Origin: JAWVZU01 sp033722075
Lineage (GTDB): Bacteria > Pseudomonadota > Gammaproteobacteria > Xanthomonadales > SZUA-38
DNA: 10,420 bases
NCBI GenBank assembly: GCA_033722075.1
Contig: JAWVZU010000136.1
Coordinates: forward strand, 1-10,420
Direction of reading: 5' to 3'
Shown: positions 5,933-10,420 of the stretch, piece by piece
Numbering within the stretch: position 1 is the stretch's first letter
How the letters are laid out: every line of letters begins with the position of its first letter
The notes under the pieces: generated by a model
What the model saw: the letters and a program-made list of their open reading frames with translations, nothing else
Told to the model about the DNA's origin: nothing
Databases searched by the model: none
Program-made: the position numbers and the translations under genes

Positions 5933-6745
5933 ATGAACTTGAGCGAGACACGGGAAACGGCCGAACCCCGCCGAACGAGGCCGGGCATCTACCTGCTGCC
6001 CAACCTGTTTACGACCGGCGCCTTGTTCGCCGGTTTCTACGGCATCGTGGCAGCGATGAATGGTCGCTTTGTCGCGGCCGCCGTGGCGATCACGGTGGCA
6101 GGCCTGCTGGACGGGCTCGACGGGCGGATTGCGCGTCTGACCAACACCCAGTCGGATTTCGGTGTCCAGTACGACAGTCTCTCCGATCTGGTCTCCTTCG
6201 GTCTCGCTCCCGCATTGATCGTCTATGTCTGGTCCCTTTCGAGCCTCGCCCAGTATGGCGTCGCCATGCGCAAGATCGGCTGGCTCGCGGCGTTCCTGTT
6301 TGCCGCGTGTGCCGCTCTCCGGCTGGCCCGCTTCAATACCCAGGCCGCGCTGACCGACAAGCGCTACTTCCAGGGCCTCGCCTCACCGGCCGCCGCGGGG
6401 GTGCTGGTGTTTCCGATCTGGGCCCTGGAGGCCGAAGGGATCAGCGGGCACAGCGTGAGCGTCGCGGCTCTGGTGATCACCGTGGTGACGGCGCTGCTCA
6501 TGGTGAGCAACGTCCGCTATTTCAGCTTCAAGGCATGGCCGGACCGGATCCCGTTTTTGTGGATGCTGGCCCTGGTGGTGCTGTTCGTGCTGCTCGCCAT
6601 CGACCTTCCCAAGGTCCTGATGACGATCGCCTTCGTCTATGCGGCCTCCGGTCCCGTGGTGACGATCCTCGGCCGGCGGCGCTCGCAGCGGTTCCGGCTG
6701 CTCCGCAAGAAGGCCCGGTCCAAGTCGGCCGATTCCCCGGATTAG
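5933..6745 (+). CDS. pssA: CDP-diacylglycerol-serine O-phosphatidyltransferase
   Basis: This inner-membrane enzyme joins CDP-diacylglycerol and serine to make phosphatidylserine, the precursor of phosphatidylethanolamine. The 270 residues carry the complete CDP-alcohol phosphatidyltransferase signature D60-x2-D63-G-x2-A-R-x8-G77-x3-D81-x3-D85, whose aspartates bind metal and drive catalysis, and about 7-8 hydrophobic segments (for example 24-42, 47-61, 115-132, 152-165). It is of the integral-membrane PssA type, unlike the phospholipase-D-like PssA of E. coli. The C-terminus is basic (RRRSQRFRLLRKKARSK). The ATG at 5933 is the first start after an in-frame TAA at 5903. A gap of just three bases separates it from the ATPase/kinase gene, so it is inferred to head the lipid-transport operon that follows. 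Confidence 0.95.
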   Translation: MNLSETRETAEPRRTRPGIYLLPNLFTTGALFAGFYGIVAAMNGRFVAAAVAITVAGLLDGLDGRIARLTNTQSDFGVQYDSLSDLVSFGLAPALIVYVWSLSSLAQYGVAMRKIGWLAAFLFAACAALRLARFNTQAALTDKRYFQGLASPAAAGVLVFPIWALEAEGISGHSVSVAALVITVVTALLMVSNVRYFSFKAWPDRIPFLWMLALVVLFVLLAIDLPKVLMTIAFVYAASGPVVTILGRRRSQRFRLLRKKARSKSADSPD

Positions 6746-6748
6746 CCC

Positions 6749-7168
6749 ATGACCGGCGACGGCTGCCTGCTGGACCTGACCTTCAACTCCTGCCCGAATA
6801 ACCTGCAGCGGGTTCGCGGTCTGGTCCGCGAACGGGCGGCGGAAGCGGGTTGCGACCCGTCGCTGATTCAGAAGCTCATCCTGGTGGTGGATGAAGCCTG
6901 TGCCAACGTGATGCGGCATGCTTACAGCGGTGAACGGAGCGGATCGATGCGCCTGCGCCTGCTCCGCGAGGGCGATCGGCTGGTGTTCAAGCTGCGGGAC
7001 TATGCGGATCCGGTGGATGCAGAGTGCCTGAAGCCAAGAGACCTGGAGGAATGCCGCCCCGGCGGCCTGGGTCTGAATTTCATTGATTCGGTAATGGACA
7101 GCTGGGAATTCCTGCCGCCCGAAGACGGCCGCGGCAATCTGCTCAGGATGACGAAGAAGATCCAATGA
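6749..7168 (+). CDS. RsbW/SpoIIAB-type ATP-binding protein (anti-sigma-factor-like serine kinase)
   Basis: A 139-residue single-domain GHKL ATPase, the size of anti-sigma-factor kinases such as SpoIIAB and RsbW, which phosphorylate a serine in a partner STAS protein and bind either it or a sigma factor. The N box is VVDEACANVMRHAY (46-59) with catalytic E49 and N53, and the G2 loop is RPGGLGL (103-109). The G1 box, normally D-x-G-x-P or D-x-G-x-G, reads D84-Y-A-D-P, so its central glycine is replaced by alanine; ATP binding may still be possible, since the aspartate and G2 loop are intact. The ATG at 6749 follows pssA by three bases, and the stop overlaps the STAS gene as ATGA. No sigma factor is encoded nearby, so the likely client is the STAS protein of the transporter operon. 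Kinase activity is inferred, not shown. Confidence 0.85.
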   Translation: MTGDGCLLDLTFNSCPNNLQRVRGLVRERAAEAGCDPSLIQKLILVVDEACANVMRHAYSGERSGSMRLRLLREGDRLVFKLRDYADPVDAECLKPRDLEECRPGGLGLNFIDSVMDSWEFLPPEDGRGNLLRMTKKIQ

Positions 7169-7506
7169 CGGGAAACGGAAACAACTGCGAGCGGCGCCTC
7201 GAAGACGGCGTCGAGGTGGTCTCACTAAGCGGCGAAGTCGACCTCTCCTGGTCGTCGGAGGTGCGGCGCGAGATCCTGGATGCGCTGGACGATGATCATC
7301 CGGTCCTGGTGGAGCTTTCGGGCGTCAGCTACATCGACAGTTCCGGCATTGCGGCACTGGTGGAGGGCTATCAGGTGGCCAGGTCGCGGGATCTCCGGTT
7401 CGGACTGGTCGCGATCAGCGATGCCGTGAAAGCGGTGCTGGAGCTCGCGCGCCTGGACCAGGTGTTTCCGATCTACGCCGACCTGACTGCTGCCCGCGCC
7501 GGATGA
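7165..7506 (+). CDS. STAS domain protein (anti-sigma-antagonist-like / MlaB-position subunit)
   Basis: A 113-residue single STAS domain. Residues 17-28 (EVVSLSGEVDLS) form the first strands, and YIDSSGIAALVEG at 56-68 is the phospho-acceptor loop and helix; by comparison with SpoIIAA and RsbV the first serine of DSSG (S59) would be phosphorylated. Two functions are plausible. It could act as an anti-anti-sigma factor switched by the kinase encoded just upstream, or as the MlaB-like cytoplasmic subunit that binds the transporter ATPase, as STAS subunits do in Mla systems. Its place between the kinase and the permease gene, with ATGA overlaps on both sides, favours a transporter subunit or regulator controlled by phosphorylation. 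No PP2C-type phosphatase that would reset it is visible in the window. Confidence 0.88.
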   Translation: MTGNGNNCERRLEDGVEVVSLSGEVDLSWSSEVRREILDALDDDHPVLVELSGVSYIDSSGIAALVEGYQVARSRDLRFGLVAISDAVKAVLELARLDQVFPIYADLTAARAG

Positions 7507-8297
7507 GCCGGGACGGCACTCTGCAGGGCCTTGCCCGGCCGATCGTCAAGGCCGTGGAGGCTTGCGGGTATGCGGGGGCATTGCTCGCGGAAAGCCTCTA
7601 CTGGCTGATTACCGGAGTCCGGCGCGGACAGCCCGTCAAGAGCGCCGCCGTGTTCGAGCAGATGATGGTCACCGGCGTCCGGGCCATTCCCATTGTCTCG
7701 GTGCTGGCCTTCACCATCGGAGTCAGTCTGGCGATCCAGCTGATCTACACCCTGAGTGAATTCGGGGCCGAGTCGCAGGTGGTGCTGGCGATTGCCAAGG
7801 GGGTGACGCGGGAATTCGGCCCGCTGATCACCGGCATCCTGGTTGCCGGCCGGTCCGCCTCGGCGCTGGCTGCCCGGATCGGATCCATGGTGGTATCACA
7901 GGAGATCGATGCGTTGCGGGTCATCGGGATCGAACCGGTCCGCTATCTGGTCGCTCCGGCTTTGATCGCGCTGGTCGTGATGCTGCCCACGCTGACCATC
8001 ATTGCCAATACGTCGGCGATCCTGGGCGGGGGTCTGTACAGCGTTGGTCATCTGGACATGTCACTCTGGACCTATCTGGTGAGCAGCGTCGACATGCTCA
8101 CCGTCGACGACGTATCCCAGGGGCTCTCGAAATCACTGGTGTTCGGCGTGTTGATTGCGCTGGTGGGCGTGAGCTGCGGGTTCACGGTGCGCGGTGGCGC
8201 GGAAGGCGTCGGTCGCGCGACGACGCGTGCGGTGGTGCTGGCGATCAGTTGCCTGGTGATCACCAACATGATCTTCACCTACTTCCAGAACCGCTGA
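7503..8297 (+). CDS. mlaE: MlaE-family ABC transporter permease
   Basis: The membrane subunit of an MCE-type lipid transporter, which works with the ATPase and the MCE protein to move phospholipids or other hydrophobic molecules between inner and outer membrane. The 264 residues have an N-terminal amphipathic/interface helix region (about 1-40) followed by about five membrane segments (near 60-83, 104-120, 148-175, 210-228, 243-260). The best family marker is REFGPLITGILVAGRSASA (103-121) continuing into GSMVVSQEIDALRVIGIEP to residue 145, the conserved cytoplasmic loop of MlaE/YrbE proteins. GRATTRAVV at 238-246 is also typical. The ATG overlaps the STAS stop (ATGA) and the stop lies one base before the ATPase start. 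The symbol is by family; the transported lipid and direction are not known. Confidence 0.93.
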   Translation: MSRDGTLQGLARPIVKAVEACGYAGALLAESLYWLITGVRRGQPVKSAAVFEQMMVTGVRAIPIVSVLAFTIGVSLAIQLIYTLSEFGAESQVVLAIAKGVTREFGPLITGILVAGRSASALAARIGSMVVSQEIDALRVIGIEPVRYLVAPALIALVVMLPTLTIIANTSAILGGGLYSVGHLDMSLWTYLVSSVDMLTVDDVSQGLSKSLVFGVLIALVGVSCGFTVRGGAEGVGRATTRAVVLAISCLVITNMIFTYFQNR

Positions 8298-8298
8298 G

Positions 8299-9111
8299 AT
8301 GACCGACTCGGCACCTCGTTATGCCATCGAAGTTGACGGTCTGGTGACGCATTACGGCCGGCGCAAGATCCTCGATGACGTGGACCTGCGGGTGGAGTTC
8401 GGTGAGATCCGGGTCATCATGGGGGGGTCAGGCTCCGGCAAGAGTACCCTGCTTTGGCACATGCTGGGGCTGCATCGCCCGACTGCCGGGACGATTCGGC
8501 TGCTGGGCAACGACATCACCCGTATGGCCTATGCTGACCTGCAGCAGCTGCGCCGCTCCATCGGTGTTTCTTTCCAGGGCGGAGCCCTGTTCACCTCCAT
8601 GACCGTCGGGGAAAATGTCGCGCTGCCGCTGCGCGAGCACACGAACCTGGACGAGAATACGATTCGCATCATGTCGCGCCTGAAGCTGGAAGTGGTCAAG
8701 CTGGGCGGCTTCCAGGATCTCATGCCGGATCAGCTGTCCGGGGGCATGACCAAGCGTGCTTCCCTGGCGAGGGCAGTCGTGATGGACCCGCGCCTGCTGT
8801 TCTTCGACGAGCCCTCGGCCGGCCTGGACCCGGTGGTCTCGGCGGAACTCGACGAACTCATCCTCAAGCTGCGGGATGCGATGCGAATGACCATGGTCGT
8901 TGTCACCCACGAACTGGAGAGTGCCTTCAAGATCGCCGATCGCATTACCGTGCTCGACGGCGGGCGCGTTCTCATGACCGGGACCGTGGACGAAGTGCGC
9001 GACAGTTCGGTGGAGCGCGTCCAGGACCTGTTGCATCGGCGGCCGCGGGATACCAAGATCGACGCCGAGGACTATCTGCGCCGGCTCACTGAGGAGGCTT
9101 ATGAACACTGA
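8299..9111 (+). CDS. mlaF: MlaF-family ABC transporter ATP-binding protein
   Basis: The ATPase subunit that powers the MCE lipid transporter. The 270 residues contain every nucleotide-binding motif: Walker A GGSGSGKST (42-50), Q-loop glutamine 93 in SFQGGALF, ABC signature LSGGM (146-150), Walker B LLFFDE (166-171) with the catalytic glutamate, the D-loop SAGLD, and the H-loop histidine 204 in VVTHE. The SFQGGALFTSMTVGENVALPLRE stretch (91-113) is characteristic of Mla/Mce ATPases. A C-terminal tail of about 25 residues (RRPRDTKIDAEDYLRRLTEE) extends past the core; in E. coli MlaF a C-terminal extension helps dimerisation, so a similar role is possible. It follows the permease by one base and precedes the MCE gene by 12 bases. 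Confidence 0.95.
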   Translation: MTDSAPRYAIEVDGLVTHYGRRKILDDVDLRVEFGEIRVIMGGSGSGKSTLLWHMLGLHRPTAGTIRLLGNDITRMAYADLQQLRRSIGVSFQGGALFTSMTVGENVALPLREHTNLDENTIRIMSRLKLEVVKLGGFQDLMPDQLSGGMTKRASLARAVVMDPRLLFFDEPSAGLDPVVSAELDELILKLRDAMRMTMVVVTHELESAFKIADRITVLDGGRVLMTGTVDEVRDSSVERVQDLLHRRPRDTKIDAEDYLRRLTEEAYEH

Positions 9112-9127
9112 ACCGAGTAGCTCGTGA
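9101..9127 (+). CDS. Possible 8-codon ORF bridging mlaF and the MCE gene
   Basis: An ATG at 9101 within the last codons of mlaF opens MNTEPSSS, whose TGA (9125-9127) overlaps the GTG start of the MCE gene as GTGA. GAGGAGG at 9091-9097 stands only three bases before this ATG, but 26 bases before the GTG, which has no good ribosome-binding site of its own. It may relay ribosomes to the MCE gene, or be chance; the peptide itself shows no recognisable function. Confidence 0.25.
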   Translation: MNTEPSSS

Positions 9128-10062
9128 AGCGCGAGTCGATCAATTACCTGGTGGCGGGATCCGTGGTGCTTGCTGCGCTGGCGCTGCTGCTGATCGTGCT
9201 GTACCGGATCACCGGTAGAACCGGGGACACGGAAAGCTATCACGCCTATTACGAGCAGGTGCTCGGCGTCCGCTACGGCACGCCGGTGTATTTCGAGGGT
9301 TACCGGATCGGTCAGGTCGAAGCCGTGGTTCCCGAGCACGAGGGCGTCCTGACCAGCTTCCGGGTCGAGATGAGCATCGAGGAGAACTGGCCGGTTCCGA
9401 TTGACAGCATCGCTACGATCTCCACCTCCGGCATCCTGTCGGACGTGTTCATCTTCATCAAGGAAGGGGAGGCCGAGACCACCCTGAGTCCTGGAGAGCA
9501 GATCCAGAGCGAGGAGGCGGTGGACCTGTTCGCGGCACTGGGGAACCTTGCCGGAGAGATCGAATCGTTGGCCGAGTCGGAGCTGGGCCCGTTGATCGCA
9601 CTGGTGACGGAACGGATCGACAAGATTACGGCGCAACTGGAGGAGGGCACGCCGGGGATGATCAATCAGGCCGATGAACTGATGGTCCGCCTGAATGCCT
9701 CCGCCTCGTCTCTGCAGGAGCTGCTGGGAGATGAAAACCGGGAGACCCTGGTTCGTACCTTCGGCGACCTGGAACGTACCGCGGCCAATGCCGCCGACCT
9801 GGCCGGCGAGCTCCGGGATACGCGTGGTGAGTTGCACGAGCTGATCGAGAGTTACCGCGAGATCGCCGCCGAGAATCGGCCGGAAATCCGGCGGGCGATT
9901 GCCGGACTGGAAACGACGATCGATCGCCTGTCGCGCCGGATCGACTCGATCGCTTTCAACCTCGAGGAGGCGAGCCGCCACTTCAACGAGTTCACGCGCG
10001 AGATCCGTCACCAGCCGAATCGCCTGTTGTTTTCACCTGAACCGGAGCCTGAAGAACAGTGA
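9124..10062 (+). CDS. MCE (MlaD-like) substrate-binding protein with long helical C-terminus
   Basis: The periplasmic lipid-binding subunit, anchored in the inner membrane. One N-terminal membrane helix (residues 8-28) is followed by a single MCE domain at about 38-118, with the typical GVRYGTPVYFEGYRIGQVEAV (48-68) and the SGILSDVFIFI strand (102-112). Residues 135-300 are predominantly charged and helical with heptad-like spacing (for example LEEGTPGMINQADELMVRL, then DLERTAANAADLAGELRDTR), suggesting a coiled-coil tube or needle across the periplasm. The C-terminus (RHQPNRLLFSPEPEPEEQ) carries the P-x-R-L-L motif common at the ends of such proteins. At 312 residues it is much longer than E. 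coli MlaD (about 183). The GTG start at 9124 is the only start placing the membrane helix at the N-terminus. Its stop overlaps the lipoprotein gene as GTGA. Confidence 0.92.
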   Translation: MKRESINYLVAGSVVLAALALLLIVLYRITGRTGDTESYHAYYEQVLGVRYGTPVYFEGYRIGQVEAVVPEHEGVLTSFRVEMSIEENWPVPIDSIATISTSGILSDVFIFIKEGEAETTLSPGEQIQSEEAVDLFAALGNLAGEIESLAESELGPLIALVTERIDKITAQLEEGTPGMINQADELMVRLNASASSLQELLGDENRETLVRTFGDLERTAANAADLAGELRDTRGELHELIESYREIAAENRPEIRRAIAGLETTIDRLSRRIDSIAFNLEEASRHFNEFTREIRHQPNRLLFSPEPEPEEQ

Positions 10063-10420
10063 CCAGGTTGCTCTCAAGGGTTCTCCCGGGCCTGATGCTC
10101 CTCGTTCTGGCCGGTTGCGGCAGCGCTCCGCCGGTTCCCGAGGACCATCACTATCGCCTGGTTCGCGCAGAACTTCCCAACCGTCGGGAAACGCCGGCAA
10201 TCACCGGTCCCCTGCTGGTGGAGTTGCCGGAGGCCGTCGGCGTTCGCCAGAATCGGCCGCTACTCTACAGCCAGCCGCCCCACATCGCATTCCAGCAATA
10301 CCATTTCCACCACTGGGAGGATTCGCCGCCGCGTATGCTCCAGCGGCGACTCCGGTGGGCTCTGGACGCCGCCGGCGTGGCGGATTCGGTGGTGGAATCG
10401 GTGAGACTTGGCGATGCGGC
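10059..10420 (+). CDS. ABC-type transport auxiliary lipoprotein (PqiC/LinN-like), 3' truncated by window edge
   Basis: The first 120 residues are visible; the frame is open to the window edge. It starts with GTG at 10059-10061 in a GTGA overlap with the MCE gene. The N-terminus is a lipoprotein signal (MTRLLSRVLPGLMLLVLAGC) with the lipobox LAGC and lipidated cysteine at residue 20. The following residue is glycine, not aspartate, so transfer to the outer membrane by Lol is possible. The part Y-S-Q-PPHIAFQQYHFHHWEDSPPRMLQRRLRWAL matches the core pattern of ABC_trans_aux (DUF330) lipoproteins such as PqiC, which form the outer-membrane end of MCE transporters. It therefore probably completes the trans-envelope lipid route begun by MlaE, MlaF and the MCE protein. 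Confidence 0.88.
   Translation, partial: MTRLLSRVLPGLMLLVLAGCGSAPPVPEDHHYRLVRAELPNRRETPAITGPLLVELPEAVGVRQNRPLLYSQPPHIAFQQYHFHHWEDSPPRMLQRRLRWALDAAGVADSVVESVRLGDA

Noticed and set aside
5817..5951. N-terminal extension of the DUF4124 protein to an ATG-equivalent at 5951
   Set aside because: It would bury the signal peptide 45 residues inside the protein and overlap the pssA start; the ATG at 5816 has a good AGGA.
6383..7225. 280-residue open frame on - across pssA and the ATPase gene
   Set aside because: Antisense shadow, His/Gln-rich, no domain.
8428..10011. 527-residue open frame on - across mlaF and the MCE gene
   Set aside because: Antisense of two conserved genes, rich in His/Gln/Arg, no recognisable domain and no ribosome-binding site.

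Overview
The window (high GC by eye, roughly 60-65%) looks like the chromosome of a gammaproteobacterium. It holds housekeeping genes (proS, prmC, pssA), two DUF4124 envelope proteins and an MCE/Mla-type lipid transporter. Genes are tightly packed with many 4-base start/stop overlaps. I see no mobile element, CRISPR array, tRNA or rRNA, and no gene-free stretch above 125 bases. The species cannot be fixed from the sequence.

Layout: (1) At the left edge, the end of an ankyrin-repeat protein is coupled by ATGA to a fructosamine/ketosamine-3-kinase family gene, both on +. (2) A minus-strand block follows. In transcription order it is a DUF4124 secreted protein, a membrane-anchored DUF4124-like protein, proS (prolyl-tRNA synthetase with editing domain), prmC (release-factor methyltransferase, overlapping proS), and an NTP/NDP-exchange-like membrane transporter. 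(3) A 116-base divergent promoter region (5817-5932) separates this block from a plus-strand operon. (4) That operon, 5933 to the right edge, reads pssA, RsbW-type ATPase/kinase, STAS protein, MlaE-type permease, MlaF-type ATPase, MCE protein with a long helical tail, and an ABC-auxiliary lipoprotein cut by the window edge. Junctions are +3, -4, -4, +1, +12 and -4 bases.

The right-hand operon is the most interesting part. It joins phosphatidylserine synthesis (PssA) to an MCE lipid transporter. Where the Mla system of E. coli has a single STAS subunit (MlaB), here a SpoIIAA-like STAS protein with a DSSG phospho-acceptor motif is encoded next to its own RsbW/SpoIIAB-type kinase, and the window contains no sigma factor or PP2C phosphatase. 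A reasonable inference is a partner-switching or phosphorylation control acting on lipid transport rather than on transcription. Other points for a second look: three genes whose start codon overlaps the stop of a tiny upstream ORF, a possible bidirectional promoter with overlapping -10 elements, a 52-base proS/prmC overlap, and a tandem DUF4124 pair.
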